From NCBI GenBank assembly GCA_013423325.1, contig BLJB01000005.1, positions 62,001-126,000 on the forward strand: a stretch of DNA of 64,000 bases, in the 5' to 3' direction. This document shows, piece by piece, positions 1-10,870 of this stretch. How positions within the stretch are numbered: the first letter of the stretch is position 1; every line of letters begins with the position of its first letter. Under the pieces are notes generated by a model. That model was given only the letters and a program-made list of their open reading frames with translations, ran no database searches and was not told the origin of the DNA. This DNA is from Usnea hakonensis. Taxonomy: Eukaryota; Ascomycota; Lecanoromycetes; Lecanorales; Parmeliaceae. The position numbers were made by a program, and so were the translations under genes.

Positions 1-190
1 CCCAGTAGGCTGGAGCGTTATGAACACCACCGGGGAGACGCATGCCCATGCCGATAATGGCGATGGGTTCGTATGCAGCAGGGGCATCTTGGGGTTGGCC
101 GCTTGACCCGTACTCCGAGCAGTCATTGAGCTGGGGTGGGTCTCCGTTTGTGGCATGGCCGTTACTTATTGGCACGTCTGGTTTGGCCAT
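1..190 (-). CDS. Iterative type I polyketide synthase, N-terminal fragment (HR-PKS type)
   Basis: Minus-strand reading from ATG at 190 runs open to the window edge (63 codons plus one base). After a polar leader of about 40 residues comes PIAIIGMGMRLPGGV and then NAPAYW, the opening of a beta-ketoacyl synthase (KS) domain. Fungal highly reducing PKSs begin with KS directly after a short leader like this, whereas non-reducing ones start with a SAT domain, so HR type is favoured. Only the first part of KS is present; catalytic residues and downstream domains lie outside the window. The gene is divergent from the type III PKS at 710 and shares its promoter, which suggests co-regulation. The ATG at 190 is the in-frame start; the ATG near 155 is out of frame. 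Confidence 0.85.
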   Translation of the reverse strand, partial: MAKPDVPISNGHATNGDPPQLNDCSEYGSSGQPQDAPAAYEPIAIIGMGMRLPGGVHNAPAYW

Positions 191-709
191 CCTGAAATGA
201 TTTTGGATGCTGCCCGGGTTGATCCTTTAGTTCTAAGCCAATGTCCTGATCACCTGAAATCAGAATCTTACTACAGTAATAGGATTGGCGGTACGTGTTC
301 CTCGAGCTTGGTAGATGCTACTCTTGCAAGTCTTGATTTCAGATCCAACACCGCAATCTGATGTAAGTAAAGTGTTGTTGAAATTCAGGCCAATATGTAG
401 ACTGAATGACTGACTTTGTAGAAGGAACTATTCAAATCGCCTGGGAACCCCCTGCCAAGACCATTGTCAAGCATGTGTTACACCGACATAACACTTCTCA
501 CTTTAGCGTCTCCACATATTATAAGTCCGGATCATGTGTATTAAAACATATACCCGGTAAATGTATACTACTAGCCTACGTTGATATACAGGTATCCGTG
601 CAAGGACGCTACTCGGTATTATAACGGAACATTCTCTCCCAAATTGTCTCACTCCTGGACCTTAATTTTCGATATCTACGCCTAATTTACCAACCTTATA
701 TGAGAGCGG
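191..709. promoter_or_regulatory. Shared divergent promoter, HR-PKS / type III PKS
   Basis: This 519-bp non-coding stretch lies between the two oppositely oriented start codons (190 minus, 710 plus). It is AT-rich with scattered CCGG-containing blocks near 525-560. I see no convincing ORF in it. Its position is inference for bidirectional control of the two synthases; no specific factor site can be named. Confidence 0.5.
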
Positions 710-2080
710 ATGCCAAACAACACAGAGATGGCTGGTGTCAGCGACGGCCAGAGCGCACAGAGCAATTACCAAATAGGAGACTCAAAGAGCAACAGTGTAT
801 CCATCGTTGGTCTGGGTCACCATTACCCGCCCTATACTAACGCTATAGAGGACAATGAAGGGTATCTAGCCAAGTTCTGCGATATGAAAACACCTGCGTA
901 AGCCCCTCCAACTCCCACTTGGACCCGATCCCAAACCCGGATCCGCAAGCTCTTGAGATCTCTCAACCGTCTAGCCACTCACAGATAGTACAATTCCAGT
1001 ATGAAGAAACTCCTCCAAATCAACAGCAGTACCGGTATCAAAGAACGCCCGAACATCATAGCTTGTGACGACCCCCTCTTTAATCGTTCCGAACCCCCTA
1101 CTATCGCGGACCTCGATCACATTTTCCGCACCCGTGCTGTAGACCTCGTCGCCAAAGCCTGCCGTAAGGCCATCGCAGACTGGGGCGGTACCGCAGCGGA
1201 TATCACCCACACAGTAGCTGCCAGTAGTACCAGCGCCGGCAGCCCAGGGTATGACCTCCTTGTTAATGAGAAGCTCGGCATCCGGCCCGAGGCCCAACGG
1301 CTACTCCTCAGCGGAATCGGTTGTGCAGGCGGCCTGGCAACCGTCCGCACTGCAGCGATGATCGCAAATGACGCAACCCTGAAAGGTCGCCCGGCCAGAG
1401 TCTTGGGATTCGCGTGTGACGTTATGAGCACGAATGTTCGGTGCGACTTGGCAATGCTAATGGAGAATCCGGAAGAGACTAAAGTGTCAATGGCCTTGTT
1501 CTCAGATGCAGCTGGAGCGTTTGTTCTATGCAACTCACGCGGCTTGGAGGATCCGGAGCGGGTGATATATTCCCTACTTGACTGGGAAAGTGGCATCTTA
1601 CCAGGAACGCAGAAGCATGAGCAGTGCTTTCTTGATCCGCTAGGTACAAGTTTCGATCGCTCTAGAACAGTACTGGCAGTTGAATAACCATTCCCAGGCT
1701 TCCGGTCGTTCATGAGTCCGGATCTGCCAGACATTACAAGTAATGCGTCCGCCCCCATGCTCTCCAAAATGCTCGGCCGAAACGCTTGGCAGCGCCAGGA
1801 TGGAGACAAGGAATTAGGGGCCACGGATATTGACTGGGCACTCCACCCAGCTGGGCTGGCCGTCTTGGACAAAGTCAAGGAGAATCTAAAACTCGATGAC
1901 GGACAGCTACGGGCCTCGTTTGACGTTTACGAGCGCAAGGGAAACTCGTCCTGCCCGACGGTGTTGATTGTACTCGACAGGTTGAGAAAGATGGGGAAAG
2001 GTAGGGACAATGTAGTTGCTTGCTCATTTGGACCCGGGCTGTGTATTGAAATGATTGCGCTGAAGCGAATTCAAGCTTAA
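710..2080 (+). CDS. Type III polyketide synthase (chalcone synthase-like)
   Basis: Proposed exons 710-897, 1000-1643 and 1698-2080 give 404 residues in one frame; introns are 102 and 54 bp with GT-AG ends. Both are required: unspliced reading hits stops at 899 and 1685. The thiolase-fold catalytic triad is visible: Cys171 in GIGCAGG, His327 in WALHPAG and Asn360 in KGNSS, the order and spacing of chalcone synthase (Cys164/His303/Asn336). The segment FRSFMSPDLPDI after intron 2 matches the fungal CsyA-type family. Such enzymes extend an acyl starter with malonyl-CoA and cyclise it to resorcinols, pyrones or resorcylic acids. Divergence from an HR-PKS and a P450 downstream suggest that the starter is supplied by the HR-PKS (inference). 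Intron 1 could also end at 984, but that puts a TAG in frame. Confidence 0.93.
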
Positions 2081-3648
2081 TGTTGGTCCTAGGACTCGAA
2101 GATTGTTTAGAAGATGGAAGTGGAAGAGAAGAAACCGCGAAGTATGGACTCCATATACACACTTTCATTAACTTAGTTTCTATGGCTGTTGTGGTTCCGC
2201 TTGCATACTATATCCAACATCTGGGCTCTAGCGTCAGAGCCCAGATTCTCCATCCTAACAGTCGTATTCTGTAATAGCTAGCGTCCTGGTTCCTCATCCT
2301 ATCTAAAGATTCAAGAATCTGCCCTGTATAACACTGAAAACTTGAACACGGCGACTTTGCGCTCAGAATTCTGGTGCTTATTGAAGAACCATCAAAAGTG
2401 ACACCATGCCTCGGCCCAGATGAGCAAAGAGCACTACAGTAGAAAGGTTTGATGTCAACAAACGCCGTCAATCGAGCTGGAAAAGCAGCTTGAAAAGTCT
2501 TGCCCGAGGTGGTCGATATCTATCGGAGAGCATCTCAAGTCCAATCCGGGATATTATATCCCGGCAATGTTGTAGCTCGTACTCAGCCTCGATTGGACTG
2601 GAATTGTATGCTTTTTCAGCTGTCTGTCTCGAGCTAGCTCGCCAGGAAGAAAGAATCCATATCGCTTGAGAAAGATAAAGAAACCTTATTCAATTGTCTG
2701 ACACGAAGGTCGTATCTATCTTAGAAATAAATAGTTGTTGGTCTAAGTCAGCGCGACATAATATCGCCAAGGGATGTACCTGGTGCTCAGATCGAAACTT
2801 GATCTATTAGCCCGGTACGTTATCCCGATTTGCTTCCAATCCTTGACACAGACGCGGACAGCATAAATAAGAATTCCAAACATAGCTAAAATGGAAGTAA
2901 GTAGTAAGTCAAGGGGTCCTATGCAGCATACCTCTTGATCTGTCCATTCACCATCGATAAGATCAGGCTCTAGTGACTTTCGTCGATGCTTTGCGCATTT
3001 CAGATGTTCAAAATTAGATGGCGCTTCTCCAAAATCAGCGGATAGAGTAATACATACGGTCGGGACTGCGACTGCTCACCGCCTTAGATACCGAGATCTA
3101 GCTGGGTGTAGGTAGGATGGTATCAGTCCATAACGTGCCACGCAAAGCCGTTAACCCGTGGGGGGTAAAACTCAGGGGTAAGCGACCGAACATAAAAAAC
3201 AGTCCCTTATTTCAACTCGCTATACTTCAACAACCACTACCTTTATCAAAAAAGTTCTAGTACAAATACTGTTTTTCTTAAGGATATCTAAAACTTTTGA
3301 TCCAAACTTTTTATCGAAAAATGATTACATGCCGAGAACATAGACTATCACAGTCACAGTATCCATGTGGGTAAGAACGTGTAAGAATGTGATGAGCCAC
3401 TGCAGCGGGGATATTTGCTGATCTTTACCGCTCTCGTCTTAGTTCTTTATGAGAAACGAAATGGTGGACCGTGCTGTCACAGTAGCATTACCGAGACTAT
3501 CAGGATTTGTTACGGTTACCAAACATGACTTGGTTCCGGTACTACGTGTACACGGTATGCACAGTTGCGGTCTCGCTCACAAGGTAGTTCTGATTAATAA
3601 AACTAGACAATCAATCCTGATTCGTTCCTATTTCCCAACACATTCAAG
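2081..3648. other. Intergenic, type III PKS to P450
   Basis: No supported gene in 1.57 kb of AT-rich sequence. It holds a perfect 11-bp inverted repeat (listed separately) shortly after the PKS stop; the final few hundred bases are presumably the P450 promoter. Short ORFs here have no recognisable similarity. Confidence 0.6.
2219..2246. repeat. Perfect inverted repeat (11-bp arms, 6-nt loop)
   Basis: Arms ATCTGGGCTCT (2219-2229) and AGAGCCCAGAT (2236-2246) flank AGCGTC. It lies 139 bp after the type III PKS stop. It could form a hairpin in the 3' UTR or be a palindromic protein-binding site; the sequence alone cannot decide. Confidence 0.85.
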
Positions 3649-5569
3649 ATGTTGTTCAATCTCACAGTTCTCTTCTCTGCCACTCTTTGGTCGAGTTTTC
3701 CTCTTGTGATATGCTCACTTGTATTGGCGAGAATGACGGTACACCACCTCCGTAGAGAAGCCAAGATCAAGGAGTACGGAGGCCACGCACCTCGATTCGG
3801 GGGCTGGCTACCGTTTGGTACTACAATCTCTTGACATCACATCCCGAGCCGCTGTCGCTGAGTATCAATACAGGCTTGTCCTTTCTTGTTCAGTTCCGGT
3901 CCAGCGTCTCAGCCGATGACTGCCTCAAGTTCTGCAGTAACACCTTCATTCGGGTATGCAAGACCCGAAAGAATCCCTACACCATAGAGGCTACGGTAGC
4001 TGGCCAGCGCATCATCTTTACCGCGGACCCTGAAAATGTCAAGGCGATCCTGGCAACCCAGTTCTGGAGCTTTGAGAAAGGCGAAAAATTCAGGAATGAT
4101 TGGGTTGACATGCTTGGGCACAGTATGTCGAGGCTTAGGCAGTTTCTTTGCGCCGAACCAGTCGAGCTGCTATCCGAACACAAGGGCTGACAAGCGCATG
4201 GATCAGGCATTTTCAATTCGGATGGCCAAGCATGGCACGATGCTCGAGCACGTCTCCGACCCGTCTTTAGCCGTGAGCGTATCAGCGACCTGGAGTGCTT
4301 TGAACGGCACGTCCAGAACTTATTGCACTTATTCGGGACCGACGGTCAAATGGTGAACGTTAAAGATCTATTTCTCAGGTACGCTGGCCAAAGAATGTAT
4401 CACGAAGTGGAATTCCCTAAAATGCACTCCACTAATCTACAAACCGCCCTCTTAACAGGTTTACCTTAGACACTTCAGCCGACTTCACCCTAGGGGCAAA
4501 TCTCGAGACGCTCAAGAGACCCGATAATGAATTTGCCGCTTGCTTTGAGCGCTCTCGGCACATCAAAATCCAAAGGGAGCGTTCAGTGCCATTCAAGTTC
4601 CTCGTCCCGAAGAGTCGATACCGCCCTTACATCGAATATATCGAATCCTTCATGGACCCCATCATCAAGGAAACACTTGACCAACTTGAAGCTCATGACA
4701 AGCCCCACAAGAAACAGCGCGACTTCACACTGCTGCATGCGTGTGCCGAGGTCTCTCGTGAGCCACGCTTCCTTCGTGACGAGCTTCTCACAGCACTGTT
4801 CGCCGGCCGCGATAACACAGCCATGGCATTGACATGGACAATATACGAGCTCGCGCGCCATCCGGGTGTCGTGGAGGATCTGCGTCGGATAATCGAGACT
4901 ACAATCGGCTTCAACCGCCGTCCTACATATGATGATTTGAAGGGTATGAAGATCCTATCAAACATGGTCAGCGAGACTCTTCGTCTCTATCCTGGTGTGC
5001 CATTCAATACACGGGCCTGTGCAAAAGATACTAGCCTACCGTGTGGGGGTGGTAAAGATGGCAATGATCCGATTGGTGTTCTCGCAGGGACTAATATCAT
5101 TTTTGCAAATCACATGTTGCGTGAGTCAAGTCCCACTCAAGCTTTTCGCTTTGAAAGGTATCTCGTGGCTTGTATGGCTGACCTTTACATCTTAGAGCTA
5201 AGTCCTGAAGCTTATCCTCCCGTATCGGATGCTTTCCCACCAGCCGATGAATGGTGCCCCCAGCGATGGAACACCTGGTTTCCGAAGCCGTGGTCATATA
5301 TACCCTTTCACGGCGGGCCACGCTTCTGCCTTGGCCAGCAGCTTGCACTAGTAGAGATGAGCTATGTTCTAGTCCGCATATTCCAGCATTACAGCCGGGT
5401 AGAACTTCGGATGGAGGAAGCTGGGGTCGTCGCGAAGCATGACACGGAATGGCTGAGAAAGGGGAGTGAGCCTGAGCTTGCAGAACAATTCATGAAGGAC
5501 AGACCACGCATGGTGGCCGAAATCATGCTCTATCCTAGAGGCGACATCAGGGTAGCTTTCCTCAAATAG
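3649..5569 (+). CDS. Cytochrome P450 (CYP52-like)
   Basis: Proposed exons 3649-3817, 3874-4122, 4207-4378, 4459-5120 and 5196-5569 give 541 residues. Introns are 56, 84, 80 and 75 bp, and all phases agree. An N-terminal membrane anchor (about residues 8-28) is followed by LPFGLSF, then ADPENVKAILATQF and FNSDGQAWHDARARLRPVF, all typical of CYP52-like P450s. The I-helix reads AGRDNTA, ExxR is SETLR, and the haem loop is FHGGPRFCLGQ with Cys462. The Thr normally following AGRD is Asn here, with Thr one place later. The last intron is a multiple of three and stays open, so an automatic model may keep it. The enzyme probably sits in the ER and oxidises the alkyl chain or ring of the cluster product (inference from neighbours). 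The exact CYP family is not known. Confidence 0.9.
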
Positions 5570-6670
5570 AGAAGCGTGGCTTTGGCCGTTCGATAACACA
5601 TCAAGGAACTGATTAGTCGTAGCAGAAGGCCGAAATGGAGGAGGTACCCAATAGATTGCCGATATTTATCAACATGACTGAATGTGAGGATTGACGAAAA
5701 CATCCTAATTGTGTCCCAATGGTTATCAGAATCAGCATTTACAGGATGTCGGAGCTGGATAACGAATGTTTACACTTGAAAAATTTGCAATTCCACGCCA
5801 TTGTTCATCAACGACTTTTGTTTATATGTGTTATTACGAACGAGTATTTTCTTAGGTAGTTAGTCCTTCATTCGCCACATTCGGACCATGCGAATCGCAT
5901 GCAGTGCACAGAGAGGTAATTGCAACAGTGGTTGGCCTTTCTCATTGCCATGGGTAGGACGAACAGTGACCCCTGAAGAGGTATGTTCAGGCCCATAACC
6001 ACAGCGCTAAGAAGACTCCTATACTTATTCGATATAAAAAAGACTGCAATGACTACAATGACTCTGAAGGAGACTCCGAAATCACTAACCCCCAGTCCTA
6101 CTGTGGCGCGGATTCCTGTCTGAACAAGCTACGCTCTTTGGATCTCTGTTCGACAACATCTTCTCGCTGAATACAGTAGTGCTATCAATTCGCTATTGTG
6201 ATTCTACTATCGCTATTCCTAGCTATAAGAAGTATGGGCTTAGAGCCTTTTTTTTCACTTAATACTTTTAAGGGTTGTTTTTACGGAACATGCTATATCT
6301 CCAGCGCATTAATGTAATGATATATTAAGGAGCTTCTATCATCTATAAAGAAAAAGCCACTGCAAAGCTTAGAAAGTAATCGAGTACTTGGTAGAAATTT
6401 TCGAGCACTGTCAGCGTACAATGTGCGCCATTTACGCTCCTTGCCCTATCTCCAGCACGAATCACAGTTGAGGGCGTTCCTAAACCTGAGTATGTGAGGT
6501 AGATCCGTAATTCAGGTCTTACACTGTACCTGCCGAACACAGGCTACTCCGAGACGAGCATCAACAACGCCCAGACCAGGTACTGGCTTGGGGAGCGAAG
6601 AAACAGACAGAGAGCCATACTCTCGACATGGATCAAAAGATTCCATGTACGGACTTCAGAAGCTTTCTTA
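5570..6670. other. Intergenic, P450 to sphingolipid methyltransferase
   Basis: About 1.1 kb between the convergent P450 and methyltransferase genes. AT-rich patches around 6170-6340; no supported gene or RNA seen. It may mark the right edge of the metabolite cluster. Confidence 0.5.
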
Positions 6671-8345
6671 TCAATCCGGGAAGACGGCTTTGCCGGCAGC
6701 TTTACTCGCATCAAGTGCGGCAGAGAGCGAATACTGCGTGGGGATTCCATGGACGCGATGGACGCAGTTCATATTCTTGACCAGAGTGATTTGATAGCAC
6801 GTCGCCGAGCCCTGTCTCGACATGATGGTTGAGGAAGCCAGGAAGTATTCCCAAATCTGCCCAATATTCAGAAACGATGGTGAATGGGTCCAAGATCTGG
6901 CAGAAAACAAAAGCCGGATTGTGGGACTTACTCTATACCACCTATCTCCATACTTCGCCTTGATCTCATCGGCATTAGCTAGCCAATTGCGGTACCAACG
7001 CCAGATAGTCCCCGAGTAGTGAATGCCAACCGTGTCAACGCTGGGAAAAAGATCAGTGATTGGCTGATACAGAAAGGAGGGACGCAGTTCAAAAACCTCT
7101 TGACTTCCCAACCAGCACTCTCAAGGAAATGGATATACCAGGTGAGTGGCGTGGAGGCATCAGCTCCAGGAAAAACATATTTATTCATGAACATCCCCCA
7201 AACAAGATCTTCGAACTGCCACGGCTTCCGCAGGCCAGCAATTTGGAGGTAGAAGACACCGTCATCTTCGAGCCAATCGTAGACCCGACGAAAGAACGAA
7301 GTGATCTTCCGGATGCCCACATGCTCCGCCATCTCGAGGCAGGTGATCTTGTCGTACTTGCCAGCGGGGATGTCTCGATAATCCATGCAGAGAATCTTGC
7401 TCTGCTTCTCAGGTATGCTCTTTTCGCGAAGCCACTTGTTGCCCCAAGCCGTTTGGTTCCGACCGAGCGTAATACCAGTTACTTTTGCACCGTAGTTAAC
7501 GCTAGCGAAAACAGGAAGCGCACCCCATCCACAGCCGATATCCAGTAGCGACTCGCCGCTCTTCAGGTTGAGCTTCTCACATACGATGGCGAGCTTATTG
7601 TCCTGCATTTGTTCAAGGGTCTCCTCTTTTGACGTGTCAGAGATGATGCCGGAGGTATAAACCATACGAGGTCCGAGAAACCAGGCATAGAAATCGTCCC
7701 CCCGATCGTAATGATCCCGAACTTGTTCTTCGTCTAGAGTGTTCAAGTGTTAGCACATTTTGTCACATTCGGTTGCAAGATATAGAAAGTGTCGGAGCCT
7801 ATCTATAGGTACTACCAATACAGAGCGCTGGGATAAATACCTTGTGAACGGCTATGTAGGAGCAGCTCAGGGAAGAAATTCAGCAGCAGGAAGCGAAAGT
7901 TGCCCATTGTGAATCCAAAACTCGCCCAATCATGGCGATACTCGAGGACCTCAAGCGCATCTCCATTAAAATCGACTTCGCCATTGAAATACATCTCCGA
8001 GAACGTCTCCATTGGGATTCTTTGGTGGCCGCTAAACTTCTTCTTGGAGTCTACATCTTTGAAGCTCAAGTAATACTCGACGGGACGCCCCGGATACTTT
8101 ACTTTGTCATTGATTCGAGGACTGAAGGTTGAGACGAAGGTCCAATACATAATAAGTATGGGCAACGTTGTGAAGAGCGCCAATAAAAGAGTCGTCCATA
8201 GTCCGCCTGTGAGCTTCCATGATAGAGCTGTTGGGACGAGAATGAGGAGGAGAAAGAGGAAAGAGTTGGAGAAGCTCTCTCCTCCCGGACCGTCCGCTGG
8301 GAGGGGCCCATTTTTGATTGCAGGAGACTGTGATACAAAGCCCAT
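6671..8345 (-). CDS. Sphingolipid C9-methyltransferase
   Basis: Minus-strand exons 8345-7841, 7733-7097, 7040-6932 and 6856-6671 (introns 107, 56 and 75 bp) give 478 residues. Two hydrophobic segments lie at about residues 29-50 and 53-72. They are followed by the conserved DEEQVRDHYDRGDDFYAWFLG region, the SAM-binding motif LLDIGCGWGALPVFA, and the family C-terminal block IMSRQGSATCYQITLVKN. The family is related to cyclopropane-fatty-acid synthases. It transfers a methyl group from SAM to C9 of the 4,8-sphingadienine base of fungal glucosylceramides, in ER/Golgi membranes. Length is close to that of known members. It is a core lipid gene and is probably not part of the PKS cluster. Confidence 0.93.
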
Positions 8346-9243
8346 ATTAGCGTTCGTAATTCAGAGAACACAAATTATGATATTCAATGGATGCAGCGAG
8401 CTCATTCACCGAGGTAGTTTTGATTCCACAGTCATGACCGGTTCCAAGCTTCGGCTTCTCTGGCGGAGGTGTTGGCTTCCAGTCCATTTCTCCTAGGTGA
8501 TTCAACGTCTCTGCCATTTCACTAGAACGTTGCACTTACTCTGGGTGATTTGAGTTGTAAAATAATTTATTTAAGAGCTGCCAGACCTAAGCCCTACCCG
8601 AAATATTACATACCTTACCTTACCGACCGTATCAACTTACCACTTACCTTACCTACCGGTGGGGGTTATATCCGGTGTGAGTGCCAAGAAACAGCAAATG
8701 TGTTGTCATTTCGGCAGGCTGCAGCGCGAGGGTGCATAATTTGCAGGGAAAAAGCACTCAGCCTAGGCCAATAGTGTATACGGAGTATGGAGTCCTTGGA
8801 TGTGTTTTCTCAACTCATTCTATCCTGAATAGCCTGACCCTCATATCGCCCAATTTCTCGACCTTTGCCGGGGTAATGCAGAAAGCCTTCGCATCTTCAC
8901 CCTTATAGCGAAATCAATCAGTTACCCTCCTCACCGGTCTATTCTCCATGCCTTTCTCGCAGCAGAGTATACAATGGCTAAGTCTAGTGATTGAAATCTT
9001 GTCGAACAATGTTTTTGACAGAGCGAGGTTTTCAGAGCGAGGTTTCTTCCGTCTCAAGGTTACTTCAGATAGTACTCTCGAATCAAATTTCTATTTGAGT
9101 AAAAAACGGCTTGCGAAGATCTTGAGGCTTGCATTTATCATTCTCAATATCGTAGAGTAGCAAGGGAAAGTTGGTAAGAAAGGACAGTCCCGAGGTCCTC
9201 TCGGGAAAGTGTGCCTCGCTTAGATACTGACTGGGCCGAGCAA
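8346..9243. other. Intergenic with CTTAC-type short repeats
   Basis: Promoter side of the methyltransferase. A degenerate run of (C)TTAC(C) units lies at about 8600-8660. No supported gene. The short open frame at 8948-9160 has no recognisable features. Confidence 0.5.
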
Positions 9244-10413
9244 TCACCTCCGTGCGCTCTCCCCACCCATCTCGTCCATCGAATAAGCTTCCAAGTCCAC
9301 GTCACCATAACCCTTGTAACCTAGTCCTGGTTGTTGAGGCCCAGCTATAGCAGTCTCAGACTCAGATCTTGCTGCGGCTTCTTGAGCAGTAGGAGGCGAC
9401 CGTCGGCGTCTTCCCATGGATCGGAGGGATACCGCCGAACGAACACTCTTGATGATACTCTCGAGCGACCAGTCTCGAAAGAGGGGTCGAAGTGTTGGAA
9501 GACAGACGGCAATCACGGCGACGCCCATTTCCATCATAGCCCAGAATACGAGAATACTAACGCCACCTAGGAAGATTAGCGATGTTCTGCAATACTGAGC
9601 GCCTATACTCACCAAAATCATCGTCGGAAGGGACTCCAGCAACTGTCGATTTCGACAGCATTTACGTGATATCAGCGCTCGTCTCAGACTCATCATATCA
9701 CTTAGAACGCTTATAAGAATGCCCCAGAACCTCGATAGAAAACACGATATGAGTGAGCCCACAAGAACTTGCACTGGAGAACTCTCAGCCGCGGCGCGTT
9801 GAGTGTGCACGTGTTATTACTGACAGTATTCCCAGCAACAATATACTTAGAACAGCGATTTTCCTTCGCAAGGGCATTTGCAATTACGACGTTTAATTCT
9901 TTCTCGAGGCCAACTTGTCTCGCCGGACCACGTACAAAAGGGATGGGTATGATAAGAATACCCAGATCAACAGCCACATCAAAGGCAGCCAAGGTTATGA
10001 AAACATCAAAGGTATTGACGAATTTTCCTTTGAGTGACGCCAAGCTTGACCACTCAGCGGCTAGAGAGGCACCACAAGCTGCAAACTGGACGATGAAAAA
10101 CGTCAGACCCCATGTCACCGCTGCACCAATCAAACCCCAGCTGGCAACGTTGAAAGCTCGTCCTCGAAAAATGCGGCGGTAGAAGAACAGGATTGTAAGT
10201 TTGATGAGGGCAAGTGCCGGGACTTGTATGACATTGAAAGCGAATTCCAGCTGTACTCAAGGGTCGTAGTCAGTAAATGCGATGCAGGTTCCAGCGTGTG
10301 TGTGTAGATCACTTCTCACCCTCTCAAGCAGCAGCTGACGTGGATCCCATGTCAAAGACAAGTTTTGGCCCAAACCCTGGAGGTGAGTGGTTTCCGATAG
10401 TGTGTGTCGCAGA
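9244..10413 (-). pseudogene. Decayed Pth11-type / fungal rhodopsin-domain membrane receptor
   Basis: Minus-strand pieces match the multi-pass fungal rhodopsin-domain family in the right order: GLGQN, a 51-bp-scale intron, FNVIQVPALALIKLTILFF (near 10250), LIIPIPF, LQMPLRRKIAVLSILLLGI (about 9880), an intron with GTGAGT donor near 9610, then MMEMGVAVIAVCLPTLRPLF and a polar tail ending at 9244. The pieces lie in different frames. TAA, TGA and TAA stops interrupt the frame carrying LQMPLRR, and the upstream N-terminal region also holds a TAG. No intron set that I tried restores one frame. The 5' end is not resolved and may extend to about 10600. Best read as a pseudogene; an unusual splice pattern is the alternative. 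Confidence 0.6.
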
Positions 10414-10870
10414 GGCTGTGACAGCGACACTCTGTCAGTAGCTGTTCGTTCGCCGACGAGCGTTATCTACCAATGACATAGAACTATAGGAATCTCCGAA
10501 TGCCCCGAATGTCCCGTAGCCAATGCAGCCCGGGTCCAAAGTCCAATGCAAGCGATGACGAGAACTCGGCGCTTAAGGTGGGTGAACGGACCCACAAGTA
10601 GGTAAGATCTTCATTCTCGATAGTTGTATCGGATAGAGTGCTTGGCCCGCAGCATCCGAGGTTGAGCATGAGCGCCGTAACTGCATACGGAAGAGATTCA
10701 TAACACTTTTGGACTGAGACCAATTAGCACGTTCGGTTGGCATTGCCAATATTTCCCCTCGATACCGTTGGCCAAATACTCGTTGAACGCCCTCATTCTC
10801 ACTACATTTTGCAACATCTAAGCAATCAACGCATTTGTCTATGAGTTGGGTTCGCCGTTCTGCATGCCAC

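Noticed and set aside
971..2168. Long minus-strand frames over the type III PKS
   Set aside because: Shadows of the plus-strand gene, whose catalytic triad and family blocks are in the other strand's frames.
7060..7548. 162-codon plus-strand frame inside the sphingolipid methyltransferase
   Set aside because: Antisense shadow; the minus strand carries the SAM motif and conserved blocks.
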